The notes: generated from the sequence alone by a model not told the origin. Shown: positions 1 to 9,969, numbered from the stretch's first letter. The stretch: 64,000 nt of DNA from Psychroserpens burtonensis DSM 12212 (GCF_000425305.1 NZ_AUDE01000020.1:53608-117607), one strand, 5' to 3'. Translations and numbers: made by a program.

Positions 1-2
1 GA

Positions 3-380
3 TGTTTAACCAGAAGTTCTGTTGAGAGTTCTAAATGGGATTTAGCAAATATGTTGCGTGCTACATTTGAATTAACAGGGTGTGAAGTAGAATTATCTGG
101 TGATTATCCCGGATGGACACCAAATATGGATTCTGATATCTTAAAAGTATTAGTGCCAATTTACAAAGACTTGAATGGAGGAGAAGAGCCGCATGTTGCT
201 GCGTGTCATGCAGGATTAGAATGTGGTATTCTAGGGACTAATTATCCTGATATGGATATGATTAGTTTTGGACCAAATATCAAAGGAGCACATTCACCAG
301 ATGAGCGTGCACAGATCTCTTCGGCTCAAAAGTATTGGACATTTGTTCTTGAGATATTGAAGAACATTCCAAAGAAATAA
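3..380 (+). CDS. pepD: Aminoacyl-histidine dipeptidase (PepD), 3' end only
   Basis: This is the C-terminal part of a cytosolic M20-family metallodipeptidase that cleaves Xaa-His and other dipeptides. The reading frame is open from base 3, so the gene starts before the window; the ATG at 51 is internal. The motifs HAGLECG, DMISFGP and AHSPDER are the conserved metal-binding and dimerisation signatures at the end of PepD. The residues before the ATG (CLTRSSVES) also fit PepD. A strong hairpin follows 20 bases after the stop. The family assignment is secure; the N-terminal catalytic half cannot be seen. Confidence 0.92.
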   Translation, partial: CLTRSSVESSKWDLANMLRATFELTGCEVELSGDYPGWTPNMDSDILKVLVPIYKDLNGGEEPHVAACHAGLECGILGTNYPDMDMISFGPNIKGAHSPDERAQISSAQKYWTFVLEILKNIPKK

Positions 381-400
381 TAAGTATATCTATTATATTA

Positions 401-435
401 AAAAAGGCGATTTCAATATTGAAACCGCCTTTTTT
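401..435. terminator. Bidirectional Rho-independent terminator
   Basis: Arms at 401-417 and 418-434 pair over 17 bases with one mismatch and almost no loop. The GC-rich GGCG/CGCC core is flanked by A-runs on one side and T-runs on the other. It therefore reads as a terminator in both directions, serving pepD from the left and the immunophilin operon from the right. Confidence 0.85.
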
Positions 436-462
436 AATATAATGTATGGGTGATTTATACTA

Positions 463-1695
463 TTATTTTTTCTCTATCACATCAACCATTTCAACGATAA
501 AGGTTAAATCTGTATTTGGAGGAATACCTCTGTTTCCCCGCTCTCCATAAGCCAAATGTGATGGTAAGTAAAAGAATGCTTTTTCACCAATATTTAAAGT
601 TGCTAAAGCTTCTTTAAAACCAGGTATCATTTGAGCATTAGGACTCACCCACATTGCTGTTGGACCATATTGATTAGCATCTGCACGTCTTTGGTTAAAC
701 ATACCATACTTTTCTGAGATTTCAACTCTGTCACTATCAAATAAACGACCATCTGTGAAGTACCCTTCGTAATATACTCTTACAGAATCTCCAGGTTTTG
801 GTTTTGCGTTAGTACCTTCTGTTAATATATGTTTTTTAAGACCAGAAGCCAATGCAATAGTTTTTGTAGTGTATTCATTTAAAGTTGATTTTGTCTCCGC
901 AGAAGCAGTTGCCATTTTCTCATCACGCTCTTTTTTCTCCTGCTCAAGTTTTCCTTTCTTATCGTCCTGTATTTGCTTGATTTCTGCTTCTACATTTGGT
1001 AATTCTGATTCAAATACCTTTGGAGCATTAAATGATTTTGCAGCAGAACCTTTTCTAATAATATTCACTTTTAAGATGTAAACATTTTCAAGAGGTTTTT
1101 TAGATCTAGGATCAACCGCTACATTTGAAATGGCATCCTGAACTTCAATTCCTTTAACAAGTTCTCCAAATATAGAGTGACAGCTTACTCTTGGTTGATC
1201 ACAAGGTTTCAATTCTCCATCGTCATCAAAAGCATCTAAGCTTTGGTAAGGTACTTCTGTTATAAAAAACTGACTTCCGTTGGTGTTAAACCCACCACTA
1301 TTTGCCATAGATAAAAGTCCGCCTCTATCATGTTTTAATGAAGCGTCAAAATCTGCTGTAAATTTATATCCCGGGTTTCCACCACCTGTAGCAGTATGAT
1401 CACCGCCTTGAATCATAAACTTATCCATAACACGGTGAAATGTTAGGCTGTCATAATATGGTTTTCCTTTAAATTCGTCACCCATCATTGGATGGTTACC
1501 TTCTGCTAATGCTACAAAGTTTGCAACAGTTACAGGCACTTTGTCGTAAAATAATTTAGCGATCATCGTGTCTTTACTGGTAACTATTTCCGCGTAGAGT
1601 CCGTCTTCTAGATCAGGATACTCTTCCTTACATGAGACCAAAGTTACTACTAAACATAGCATAAAAATTTGGAGTGTTTTGCTAATCAATTTCAT
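463..1695 (-). CDS. Cyclophilin-FKBP fusion peptidyl-prolyl isomerase, lipoprotein
   Basis: The 410-residue protein carries two unrelated prolyl-isomerase domains. The N-terminus is a lipoprotein signal ending in LVSC, with Cys at about residue 22, so the protein should sit in the envelope. Residues about 30-215 form a cyclophilin domain ([21 protein letters not shown]). Residues about 215-290 are a charged, probably helical linker. Residues about 295-408 form an FKBP domain ([28 protein letters not shown]). It is the last gene of nrnA-gldI-PPIase, starting one base after the gldI stop. Such dual-family immunophilins are known in Flavobacteria. It probably assists folding of exported proteins; its substrate is unknown. 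Confidence 0.9.
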   Translation of the reverse strand: MKLISKTLQIFMLCLVVTLVSCKEEYPDLEDGLYAEIVTSKDTMIAKLFYDKVPVTVANFVALAEGNHPMMGDEFKGKPYYDSLTFHRVMDKFMIQGGDHTATGGGNPGYKFTADFDASLKHDRGGLLSMANSGGFNTNGSQFFITEVPYQSLDAFDDDGELKPCDQPRVSCHSIFGELVKGIEVQDAISNVAVDPRSKKPLENVYILKVNIIRKGSAAKSFNAPKVFESELPNVEAEIKQIQDDKKGKLEQEKKERDEKMATASAETKSTLNEYTTKTIALASGLKKHILTEGTNAKPKPGDSVRVYYEGYFTDGRLFDSDRVEISEKYGMFNQRRADANQYGPTAMWVSPNAQMIPGFKEALATLNIGEKAFFYLPSHLAYGERGNRGIPPNTDLTFIVEMVDVIEKK

Positions 1696-1696
1696 T

Positions 1697-2239
1697 CTAA
1701 TTACTGGTTTTTTGTGTTATATTATTTACGGTTACTTTTACTATTAAAGGGATGTTTGTTCCAATTCTATTCTTGTCACCATAATAGCCATATGCTTTTT
1801 GTGATGGGAATAGAAAAGTTACAGTCTCTGTTGGTTTCATTAGTTTCAAACCTTCGCGTAAACCTGTGAAGATTTCTTGTTTATCCATGACGTATTGTTG
1901 TGCGCCTAACTCTTCTTCAGAATAAATGGTATTACCGTCGAGGTCTTTCACATTGTAATTAAAATCAATTACATCTCCAAAACTAGCAGTAGTGGTGTCT
2001 ATTTCTACTTTAGTATGATATCTGTACCAAAACCCGCTATTTGAAGCCACATAATCATATTCAGGATTTTGAGACATTATAGCTTCGATTTTGCCACTTT
2101 CTTTTGCGTTCAACTTTTTACTTCGAGCAGCAGACTCTTTATAGAAAGAACCAGATTGAACCGATTCTGGTTTGCGAGCTTCTGGAGTTTTACAACTACT
2201 AAATGTAATACTGATTATGAGAAGAATTATATACTTCAT
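1697..2239 (-). CDS. gldI: Gliding motility lipoprotein GldI, FKBP-type isomerase
   Basis: GldI is a lipoprotein needed for gliding motility in Flavobacterium and related to FkpA/Mip-type FKBP isomerases. The 180-residue product has a lipoprotein signal (ITFSSC, Cys at about 16), a charged helical stretch, and an FKBP domain from about 85 to 175 ([40 protein letters not shown]). Its ATG overlaps the stop of nrnA by one base, and its own stop is followed almost at once by a second FKBP-containing gene. The pairing with another immunophilin supports a role in envelope protein folding. Motility itself cannot be judged from this window, since no other gld or spr genes are present. Confidence 0.88.
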   Translation of the reverse strand: MKYIILLIISITFSSCKTPEARKPESVQSGSFYKESAARSKKLNAKESGKIEAIMSQNPEYDYVASNSGFWYRYHTKVEIDTTTASFGDVIDFNYNVKDLDGNTIYSEEELGAQQYVMDKQEIFTGLREGLKLMKPTETVTFLFPSQKAYGYYGDKNRIGTNIPLIVKVTVNNITQKTSN

Positions 2240-3255
2240 TAGGCTTTGAGGTCTTTTTTATATTGAGGCAAGATACTAATAAATTTGTCAATGGTGTCTC
2301 TCATATTTAAATCACTTTTTCCGCCTGCAGCATTGGTGTGTCCTCCACCTTCAAAGTGTGATCTAGACAATTCATTAACCGAAAAATCACCTTTACTACG
2401 TAGCGAGATTTTGATGATATCATCTTGGTGACTTTCAATAAAAATAGCTGCAAAAATAATACCCTTTAGAGACAAACCATAGTTTACAAAACCTTCGGTG
2501 TCTCCTTTTTTGAAGTTGAAGGTATTAAGTTCTTCTTGAGTTAATGTAATATACGCCGTTTTGTATTCTGGAATGACTTTTAAATTACTTAGTGCTTTGC
2601 CCAATAATTGCAAACGTTCATAACTATTAGTATCCATAATATTATTATGAATTTGAGCGTTATTTGCACCTTTTTCAATAAGAATTCCAATGATTTTGTG
2701 AGTTGCGCTTGTCGTTGATGAAAATCTAAATGAACCGGTATCTGTCATGATTCCTGCATATAAACAGGTTGCAATATCAGTATTCACTGTATCAGTGTCA
2801 TCCAACATAGCAATAAAATTATATACCATTTCACAAGTTGAAGACATGGCAACATCAGAATAGGTGTAGGTTGCATAATCATCTGGTTGTTGATGATGAT
2901 CAATCATAATCTTTAAACCTTTAGAAGCAGTAACGGCGTCTTGCATACTACCAATTCTTCCTAGAGAATTAAAATCTAAAGTAAAAATTATTTCTGCGGA
3001 AATGAGCAGTGCATCACAGGCCTCCTTTTGATGATCATATTTTAGAATAGAAGATTCTCCTGGCATCCATTTTAGAAAATCAGGGTAATCATTAGGGGCA
3101 ATTATTAGGGCGTTATGATTGTATTGTTTTAAATAATGTAAAAGACCAAGTGTAGAGCCAATAGCATCTCCATCTGGGTTTTTATGAGGAATTATTACAA
3201 TTTGTTTTGGTGAACTTAAGAGTTCTTTTATACTGTTGATGTCTTCTTTATTCAT
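2239..3255 (-). CDS. nrnA: NrnA-type DHH phosphoesterase (nanoRNase / pAp phosphatase)
   Basis: DHH/DHHA1 phosphoesterase that degrades short oligoribonucleotides and dephosphorylates 3'-phosphoadenosine 5'-phosphate in the cytoplasm. The visible motifs are HKNPDGDAIGS near the N-terminus, DFNS, IDHH (the DHH signature), and GGGHTNAAGG in the C-terminal DHHA1 domain. I chose the ATG at 3255; the open frame extends three codons further to a TTG, which is less likely. It is first in the operon with gldI and the cyclophilin-FKBP gene. A gap of about 270 bases separates it from divergent ndk. Confidence 0.9.
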   Translation of the reverse strand: MNKEDINSIKELLSSPKQIVIIPHKNPDGDAIGSTLGLLHYLKQYNHNALIIAPNDYPDFLKWMPGESSILKYDHQKEACDALLISAEIIFTLDFNSLGRIGSMQDAVTASKGLKIMIDHHQQPDDYATYTYSDVAMSSTCEMVYNFIAMLDDTDTVNTDIATCLYAGIMTDTGSFRFSSTTSATHKIIGILIEKGANNAQIHNNIMDTNSYERLQLLGKALSNLKVIPEYKTAYITLTQEELNTFNFKKGDTEGFVNYGLSLKGIIFAAIFIESHQDDIIKISLRSKGDFSVNELSRSHFEGGGHTNAAGGKSDLNMRDTIDKFISILPQYKKDLKA

Positions 3256-3476
3256 AGAATACAAAAATAGGTTTTTTCAGTTTAGGTTTCTTAACCTATG
3301 TCCGTTTTCCGTGAAAAATGAATAGTTATCCTGCTAGGTTTCAAAAATATCACAGGTGTCTTTAAGACAATCTGGATTTTTTAAGACGAATTATGCATTT
3401 ATTTTTTAAAGAAAATAGACTTTAGTACGAAGTGAGGTCGTCATTTAATTAAATTATGAATGAGTTCTAACTTTGA

Positions 3477-3507
3477 TTTGTGTATATAAACAAATACCTT
3501 ATTTTTG
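3477..3507 (+). promoter_or_regulatory. Bacteroidota-type promoter of ndk
   Basis: TTTG at 3477-3480 is followed after exactly 19 bases by TATTTTTG at 3500-3507. This matches the Bacteroidota sigma-ABfr consensus TTTG-N19-TAnnTTTG. It lies 22 bases before the ndk ATG. Confidence 0.8.
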
Positions 3508-3528
3508 CACAAAATTTAAAATATTAAA

Positions 3529-3948
3529 ATGGCTACAAATAGAACATTTACAATGCTTAAACCAGATTCTGTTGAAAAGGGGAATATTGGTGCAATTTTA
3601 GAAAAAATCACTGCTTCTGGTTTCAGAATCGTAGCAATGAAATTAACGCATTTGACAACCCAAGATGCTCAAGCATTTTATGAGGTTCACAACGAAAGAC
3701 CTTTTTATGGTGAATTAGTTGAGTACATGACAAGAGGACCAGTTGTTGCCGCTATCTTAGAAAAAGATAATGCAGTAGAAGATTTTAGAACGCTTATTGG
3801 TGCAACTAATCCTGCAGATGCAGCAGAAGGTACAATCAGAAAATTATACGCAGCTTCTATGGGAGAAAATGCAGTTCACGGAAGTGATAGTGATGACAAT
3901 GCAGCTATTGAAGGCGCATTCCATTTTGCTGGTAGAGAGATGTTTTAA
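3529..3948 (+). CDS. ndk: Nucleoside diphosphate kinase
   Basis: Ndk transfers the gamma-phosphate of ATP to other (d)NDPs by way of a phospho-histidine. The product is full length at 139 residues. The catalytic His117 lies in the motif NAVHGSDS, and the N-terminal TFTMLKPD and the [11 protein letters not shown] segment are typical. The gene stands alone between its own promoter and terminator, and is divergent from the nrnA operon. Confidence 0.97.
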   Translation: MATNRTFTMLKPDSVEKGNIGAILEKITASGFRIVAMKLTHLTTQDAQAFYEVHNERPFYGELVEYMTRGPVVAAILEKDNAVEDFRTLIGATNPADAAEGTIRKLYAASMGENAVHGSDSDDNAAIEGAFHFAGREMF

Positions 3949-3972
3949 TTAGAAGTTTTCTATACTATATTG

Positions 3973-4001
3973 AAAGTGCAACCCTTGGTTGCGCTTTTTT
4001 T
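3973..4001 (+). terminator. Terminator after ndk
   Basis: An 11-bp stem (3973-3983 with 3987-3997, one G-U pair) with a 3-base loop runs into a T-tract. It lies 25 bases past the ndk stop and is a standard intrinsic terminator. Confidence 0.88.
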
Positions 4002-4171
4002 GTTCAAGGCTTAGCGGTTCTCAAAAACAATGTAGTTTCAGTATAAAAAACTACTTGATTCTTTAGTCTAAAGCTTTCAGTATGGGAAATAAGAATATCT
4101 AAACAACTTACAAACACATGTTGAACTACTTATTAGGCCAAATCAATTTATTGAAATCAAAGCTAAAATTG

Positions 4172-6427
4172 CTACTGTCCATCAACCAAAGAGATGCGGT
4201 ACCGTTCCGTCGTTTTCTTTAGGTTTTTTGAGAGGGACTGTAACCAATTCATATGGTTGGCAATTAAAAAGGCTTCCTGAAGACCATGAAGTGTTTCAGT
4301 ATCCAATTCAATGTTACCTTGTCTGATACTTTCATCTCGTAAATTTGATAATTGCTGGTATTTACTTAACAACTTCTCTTGTGCATTTTCAGCAATTTGT
4401 TCAGCGTCTTTTGTCTTTATGTGAGATGGGTCAACACTATCGAACGACATTTGGAGCGTATTAGAAATTTTTTCGATAAGGACATGAAATTCTTTTGAAG
4501 CAGGAGTAGTCTTATGATTGATTATAAAATTACCTATAGACGCGATTGCCGAAATCATAGTTTGATTAAGCGTTACAATTTCATAAATGAGCTGAAACTC
4601 TTTCTGTTTTGATTTTGGGTCTTGAGTTAAACGTTGGAAGGCAGCATTCAAATTACCAATAGCAAGAAAAGCATCTTTCCGAGCCACATTATAAGAGAGT
4701 TTATGTTTAGATGTATCTTGATATAACTCTCGGGTTGCCAAAAGATATTTTCTGTTCATTTTTAATGCATTGAGAAGCACCTGAGTTAGATTATCAGCTT
4801 CCCAACTTGGGAAAAGTACATAGTTCGCAACGACAGCGATAGTAGAGCCAATGATCGTATCGATGACGCGATATTGAATGACTTCAAAGGCATTGGGATT
4901 GATAAAGGAATATACAAAGACGATACTAATGGTGATTAATGCAGCGGCAGATTTATAATTTTGCTGTATCAGTGAAAAAGCCAATACCAATGAACCTATC
5001 GCTAATATGGAGTAAACCACTACATTTTGAGTAATCAGCACAATACCAACTGCAACAGCGGCACCAATGAATGTTCCGATAATACGATCTTTAGAGCGCA
5101 CTTTCGTTAAACCATAGCTTGGTCGCATAATTACAACAATGGTTAGCAGAATCCAATAGGTATTTTGTATATCAAAAAAGAAGCCTAGAAGGTATGCAAA
5201 GATAATAGCAATGGTAAAGCGCAATGAATGTCTAAATAGTTTAGAATCCAAGCTTAAATTTTGAATAAACACATTTAATCTGTATTCTTGGAGCGTTAAA
5301 AACTGACTCGAATCTTGTCTTCTTAAAGATATTTTGGAGGCTTCTTTGACATTCTCCATAGCACGTCTAATAGCTCTTATTTCTAGAAGTAATTGTTCTT
5401 GATAATCGTATAGGTTTTTTAATAATAAGGCACCTTCACGAGCTTTAGGTAATTTGACAGTATTGATATAGTTTGTGATAGATTCGTTGGCTCTTGATAA
5501 TGCTTTTATTAAAGTATCATTGTTTGGTATTTTATCATTTTGAATCAATAATTCAGATAAACGTATAAGATGGTTACCCATAAGTTTATTTAGCGTCTTA
5601 GAAGCTTTTAGGAATTCTTTTCGATGGCCAAAAATCTCATCGATCATTTTATAATCCAAATGTGTTGCTTCTATCAATTCGAAGATATTGATAGAAGAGA
5701 GAAAAATTAATAGTTGCTTTTCTTCGTAACGAGAACGTCCTGAGCGTTTGCGTTCGGTAAATAGAGTTTCTCGAAGTGTCTCGTGTTTCTCATTGATTTG
5801 GTGTTGAAGTACGAAAATTTGTTTGAGAAGTTTATCACGCTTGGTTTTCTTTGTTAATAATTTGGCACGTAATTTTAAATATTCACCAATAAGTAGGAGC
5901 GTATCAGACAATAATTGATTCTGATCTTTTTTAGGCGCTAATTTTTGAAAAACAAAGGAAACGACTAAATACCAAAGACCACCAACGCCCATTAGTGCCA
6001 CCTGAATTAAAATCTCTTGTGGTGTTTCTTTTTGAATAGCAAATGCCAATACCATGGCCAACAAGCCAGAAAAGGAAACTAAAGACGCTCTAAAACCATA
6101 AACAGAAATTAGGGATACGATAAAGGAAATGACTATAAGAGCGATTAGCAGAAGAAGTAGGAAAGGTTTTGAGAATAGTATTATCGCTGTAATAACCATC
6201 GTTAAACCAATACTGATTAATATAGCATTGACCTTACGTTTGATACTTCCAGGAATATCGCCTGGTGCATTTAAAAAAGTACCGACAACAACAGCAGGAG
6301 CATATTCGAAATAGCCTAAAAAATATAAGACACCAAAGGGTACAACAATACCAACACCAAGTCGAATACCTCGATCAAAGTTGGAACTTTTTAAAAATAA
6401 TTCTAACTGTTTTAATTTTTCTCTCAA
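4172..6427 (-). CDS. FUSC/YccS-family inner-membrane protein
   Basis: A 751-residue membrane protein of the FUSC superfamily, related to YccS, YhfK and aromatic-acid exporters of the AaeB kind. Two blocks of transmembrane helices are visible, at about residues 15-150 and 400-545. Both are followed by long helical cytoplasmic segments, which is the family's duplicated layout. The second block contains the family signature YWILLTIVVIMRPSYGLTK followed by R-x-x-G-T. The start is a TTG; no ATG exists ahead of the first membrane helix. It stands alone between ndk and a secreted protein gene. Transport of an organic anion is plausible, but the substrate is unknown. Confidence 0.8.
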   Translation of the reverse strand: MREKLKQLELFLKSSNFDRGIRLGVGIVVPFGVLYFLGYFEYAPAVVVGTFLNAPGDIPGSIKRKVNAILISIGLTMVITAIILFSKPFLLLLLIALIVISFIVSLISVYGFRASLVSFSGLLAMVLAFAIQKETPQEILIQVALMGVGGLWYLVVSFVFQKLAPKKDQNQLLSDTLLLIGEYLKLRAKLLTKKTKRDKLLKQIFVLQHQINEKHETLRETLFTERKRSGRSRYEEKQLLIFLSSINIFELIEATHLDYKMIDEIFGHRKEFLKASKTLNKLMGNHLIRLSELLIQNDKIPNNDTLIKALSRANESITNYINTVKLPKAREGALLLKNLYDYQEQLLLEIRAIRRAMENVKEASKISLRRQDSSQFLTLQEYRLNVFIQNLSLDSKLFRHSLRFTIAIIFAYLLGFFFDIQNTYWILLTIVVIMRPSYGLTKVRSKDRIIGTFIGAAVAVGIVLITQNVVVYSILAIGSLVLAFSLIQQNYKSAAALITISIVFVYSFINPNAFEVIQYRVIDTIIGSTIAVVANYVLFPSWEADNLTQVLLNALKMNRKYLLATRELYQDTSKHKLSYNVARKDAFLAIGNLNAAFQRLTQDPKSKQKEFQLIYEIVTLNQTMISAIASIGNFIINHKTTPASKEFHVLIEKISNTLQMSFDSVDPSHIKTKDAEQIAENAQEKLLSKYQQLSNLRDESIRQGNIELDTETLHGLQEAFLIANHMNWLQSLSKNLKKTTERYRISLVDGQ

Positions 6428-6669
6428 TTGGATTTACAATTTGATTGCAAAGTTAGAGTAATTGAGCTAAAGTACGGTCTACTAAAATTGTTTTAGTTGT
6501 GGTTTGAGTTGTATATTTAAGAAAATGTCTAGTGTGAAATTATGTTGTAGAAGCTTTCTTAAGTTTTGTCTTTTTGATCCGGAAAGCTATTAGGAGAATG
6601 AATCACTTTTTTAGTAAGGAATTTTAAGGTTTATTAATTGTGTATCTTTAAAATTATAATTAATTATTT

Positions 6670-7647
6670 ATGATCAAAGTTTTTAGACGTATTTGGCAGG
6701 AACTATTCTCTCAACATAATTATGGTTTTAATGGTAAAATTATAATAGTTTTAACCCTATTGATAGCTAGTTCTATGTTTTCCCAACCACCACCAACATG
6801 CGAAGCAAACGGAAATTCAGGATTTGGAGGAGCTGTGGGCGAAGGCCATTTTTTATTCACTGGCGAATTCAGTAATCCAATAATATTTGCCATGACTACT
6901 AGCGGTAATGAAATAAACGATATTTTCGTTTTATATATAGATACAGGTGCCCCTGGGCGCAATGAAATTGATCTTACAGTTGATGATGACACCAACGACC
7001 AAACTATTGCAATATCAAATAGTAATGCTTTTGGTAATGGAAGTATTGTCAATTTTCCAGCTGGTTTTGAAGCTTCTTATGCTGTGGCTTTAGATATGAA
7101 TTCTGGCGGTTTGTGGTCCATACCAAGTACAGGCGCTGTAGGAGAAGGAGAATTAGAGTTTGTGACGTCTGTTAACTCTACTTTAGAATCGAATACACAA
7201 TCTTTTTACGAGTTCAGTTTTAATTGGGAAGATCTTGGACTAACTAGTCCAAATGAGTTCAATTTTGTAGGACTTTATGTTAGTAATACAGCGTATTCCT
7301 CAGACGAAGGTTATGGTGAAGGAATTGCTATTGGAACAGAAGGTTCTGATGCTATAACATTTACGGGCTACCTCACTTTACCTGGTTGTGACGCTGTACT
7401 AAGTACATTAGCTAAGTCATTTAGTATGATTACTAGTTATTATGTAAATGGTCAGTTGTTTATAAAAGGCATCAATGAGTTAGCTATAATTAGTGTTTAT
7501 GATTTACAAGGTCGAGAACTATTTAGAAATCAGTATGAAATCCAAGACGCCTTACCAATACCATTAGAGCTTAATGATAATAAATTACAATTTATTATTA
7601 TCGAAAGCTCTAATAAAAGAAAAGTGCTAAAAGTAATTTCTAATTAA
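6670..7647 (+). CDS. Secreted protein with degenerate T9SS type A sorting tail
   Basis: The 325-residue product has an N-terminal hydrophobic segment at residues 24-39, ending in SMFSQ, after an unusually long hydrophilic lead. The body (about 50-235) is rich in Gly, Asn, Ser and Asp and looks like a beta-sandwich; I do not recognise a specific domain. The last 80 residues (ISVYDLQGREL..., ending KVLKVISN) match the beta-rich C-terminal signal used by the Type IX secretion system of Bacteroidota, though the usual PNP/NP motif is weak. It is probably surface-attached or released. There is no enzymatic signature, and it stands alone, convergent with the PhzF gene. Confidence 0.65.
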   Translation: MIKVFRRIWQELFSQHNYGFNGKIIIVLTLLIASSMFSQPPPTCEANGNSGFGGAVGEGHFLFTGEFSNPIIFAMTTSGNEINDIFVLYIDTGAPGRNEIDLTVDDDTNDQTIAISNSNAFGNGSIVNFPAGFEASYAVALDMNSGGLWSIPSTGAVGEGELEFVTSVNSTLESNTQSFYEFSFNWEDLGLTSPNEFNFVGLYVSNTAYSSDEGYGEGIAIGTEGSDAITFTGYLTLPGCDAVLSTLAKSFSMITSYYVNGQLFIKGINELAIISVYDLQGRELFRNQYEIQDALPIPLELNDNKLQFIIIESSNKRKVLKVISN

Positions 7648-7711
7648 TAATGTATCAAGCCTAAAAGAATTAGCAGCACTATTATGATCTAACGCAAATT
7701 AGTTATGGTTT

Positions 7712-8500
7712 TTAGTCAATCCAAAAAGTGCCTATTGAATACGTTTTCGCTTGACCACTAATGATGACTCTATCGTTTTTATCTTGACAGTTTAATGTTC
7801 CAACTCTATCAGAGATTTGCATAGCAGAAAGTTCTTTTTTGTTAAGTCTCTTTGACCAAAATGGAATTAAAGAGCAATGAGCTGAACCAGTCACTGGATC
7901 TTCTAAAATTAAGGCTTGAGGTGTAAAAAACCGTGATACAAAATCACAATCATTACCTTTAGACGTGACAATAACACCACCTGGATTTAGGTTTATTTGG
8001 TCAAATGTTTGTCTGTCAATTTTGATGTTTTTTATATCTTCTTGAGAATCATAAATTAAGACGTAATCTCTTGATTTAAATACCTCCTTTGGTAATATGT
8101 TTAGTGATTTTTCTATTATTTCAGGTAGTTTAGAAATCAAGGGCATTCTTGATGGAAAATCTAAAAAATAGAAATCATTTTGCATGAAAACAGTGAGGTC
8201 TCCACTCAAGGTTTCAAATATAATTTTGTCTTTAGGATAATTTAAAATTGATTTTAAACAATGGGCAGTTGCAAGAGTTGCGTGACCGCATAAATCCATT
8301 TCAATTTCTGGAGTAAACCATCGTAAATGTATTTTATCTCCTTTGTCAACATAAAATGCAGTTTCTGCAACCGCATTTTCTCTCGTTATTTTTAAAAGTA
8401 AGTCGTCTGATAACCATTCGTCTAAAGGCACTACACAAGCTGGATTTCCACCAAAAACAGTATTAGTAAATGCGTCTATTTGATAAAGGTCTAATTTCAT
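7712..8500 (-). CDS. PhzF-family isomerase/epimerase-like protein
   Basis: A 262-residue member of the PhzF/diaminopimelate-epimerase fold family. PhzF in pseudomonads isomerises dihydro-hydroxyanthranilate in phenazine synthesis; most family members act on other, unknown substrates. The visible motifs are QIDAFTNTVFGGNPACVV at the N-terminus, AETAF with the catalytic Glu at about 46, CGHATLATAH, and DPVTGSAHCSL near the C-terminus. No phenazine genes are nearby, so phenazine synthesis should not be inferred. A dispersed repeat lies just upstream, marking it as the first gene of an accessory strip. Confidence 0.85.
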   Translation of the reverse strand: MKLDLYQIDAFTNTVFGGNPACVVPLDEWLSDDLLLKITRENAVAETAFYVDKGDKIHLRWFTPEIEMDLCGHATLATAHCLKSILNYPKDKIIFETLSGDLTVFMQNDFYFLDFPSRMPLISKLPEIIEKSLNILPKEVFKSRDYVLIYDSQEDIKNIKIDRQTFDQINLNPGGVIVTSKGNDCDFVSRFFTPQALILEDPVTGSAHCSLIPFWSKRLNKKELSAMQISDRVGTLNCQDKNDRVIISGQAKTYSIGTFWID

Positions 8501-8548
8501 GTCTCGTGAAGGTCGTAATTGTAGTTCGCGTTTGGTAGTTGTTTAAAC

Positions 8549-8640
8549 AACTAATTTAGCTAAAATGGAATTAACCAAAGAGAATTCCAAAGAAGTTTTC
8601 CAAGCAGGCTAAAACTAGTAATAAATTATAAACTTATATG
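8549..8640 (+). repeat. Dispersed repeat copy A (cassette-like boundary)
   Basis: It begins AACTAATTTAGC (8549) and ends near AACTAGTAATAAATTATAAAC (8613-8633). The same two end motifs, in the same orientation and about 75-100 bases apart, recur at 11028, 12134 and 62859. The middle differs between copies. It lies at the 5' side of the PhzF-like gene. Confidence 0.6.
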
Positions 8641-8884
8641 AATATGTACCCCGTCAATAGTTGCATCCTTAATGATTTTCGATAGTTGCTTATCTTTTTT
8701 CTTCTTTTCTCCCAACATCTAGATCATTTCTTCATCACTTAATTGTTAATTTACAAAAGTAAAGTTGTTAACTTATATGATGTATAAACTTAACTTTATA
8801 ATTCCGTAGAGGGGAGCTATTTTTATTTCTAATTTTATTTAAGGCGTTAATAATTAAAATATATTGTTCTTGTTTCTGGTCATT

Positions 8885-9268
8885 ATGGTTGCCGACTGTA
8901 CTTCGAAAAACGGTGGTGAAAAACAAGTAATTGATGCTGATAAATAGCTCGAAAGAGATTTAAAAATGCATCACAAGGAAGGGGCCTCCTATTTAGGTGG
9001 AGATACATCTGTAATGAATTAACAAAACTTTACTAAGGATATTGTTATAGTAACAGTTGAAGTTAATCTGGCTGGAATTGATGAGTGCAAAGCTTACCAC
9101 TTAAACTATTTGACTGGCTTTACTGAAATTAAATAGACCATTATTGACGCTTTTGGGCGAGGAGGTAAACTGGTCAAACACTGAAACTTTAGAGGGAAGC
9201 ACATTGGAATGTTCTTCGGAATTGCTCCAATAGCAATTTTTTTAGATTTAGCCAGAAGGACTCTTTAA
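8885..9268 (+). pseudogene. Decayed lipoprotein-like ORF with in-frame stops
   Basis: One frame reads through as plausible protein from ATG 8885 (MVADCTSKNGGEKQ..., with Cys at position 5 as in a short lipobox), broken only by in-frame TAG, TAA, TAG and TGA codons before a final TAA. Amino-acid content between the stops is coding-like (LERDLKMHHKEGASYLGGD, TVEVNLAGIDECKAYHLNY). I do not recognise the family. The simplest reading is a gene decaying by nonsense mutations. The rest of the 8641-9516 gap shows nothing else I can name. Confidence 0.45.
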
Positions 9269-9516
9269 TACTAAGAATAATTACTGCAAATTCGAGAAGG
9301 TATTTAATTAATTTTTTTTCGTCATCGATGCTAATTAATAGGAGTACCTAAAACAGGATAAATTATTCATCTCTTAATTTCGAATCAATTTATGGCTACA
9401 AGAAACACTAATATTAGTTATTAGTTTTCAAGTAGTAAGTCGGGATTATAATTATTGGTGAATGGTTTGTTGCGTTTTTAAGCCATTAACTTAATATTAT
9501 TTCAGATGATAATGCT

Positions 9517-9969
9517 TTACTTTAAACCTAGCGTCACAAATAGGTGAGATTTTATTTTCCATACATTAGACGTTTTAATCCACATGGCTGAATACTTCCC
9601 ATTGACTAAAGATTCATCACTTTTTTCTGGTTGGTATCCATTCCAAATTCCAGTTTCCCAAGCCAATCCTATTTTTTCATTAACTATAAGTTCTTTTGTT
9701 TCGCGAACCAGATATATTTTACTTTTTCCGCCATCTAAAATATATTTTTCTAATGCTTTTTTTCCAGACAATAAATTTCCATTTCCCGTTGTTGTCAAAA
9801 CGTCATCTGTTAGATATGAAAGCACTACTTCTTCGTTGTGTGACTTAAGAGCTAGATTTGAAGCCTCTCTAATTGCTAATATTTGCTCTTCATTAGTTTG
9901 CGATAATAGTTCTGATGTGCACATAAAAAGGTAAAGAACTATAAAAAGGAGGTGTTTCGTGTTTTTCAT
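9517..9969 (-). CDS. Exported SnoaL/DUF4440-like (NTF2-fold) protein
   Basis: 150 residues. The N-terminus is a signal peptide of about 23 residues ending SELLSQ. The remainder looks like the small NTF2-like fold of the DUF4440/SnoaL group: a helix with LALKSHNEEVVLSYLTDDV, a TGNGNLLSGKKAL turn, and strands ending YSAMWIKTSNVWKIKSHLF. These folds bind small ligands or act as accessory domains, and no active site can be assigned here. It is a single gene in the accessory strip, 58 bases downstream of the esterase gene on the same strand. Confidence 0.7.
   Translation of the reverse strand: MKNTKHLLFIVLYLFMCTSELLSQTNEEQILAIREASNLALKSHNEEVVLSYLTDDVLTTTGNGNLLSGKKALEKYILDGGKSKIYLVRETKELIVNEKIGLAWETGIWNGYQPEKSDESLVNGKYSAMWIKTSNVWKIKSHLFVTLGLK

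Noticed and set aside
7712..8500. Phenazine biosynthesis
   Set aside because: A lone PhzF-like gene without other phz genes is not evidence for phenazine production.
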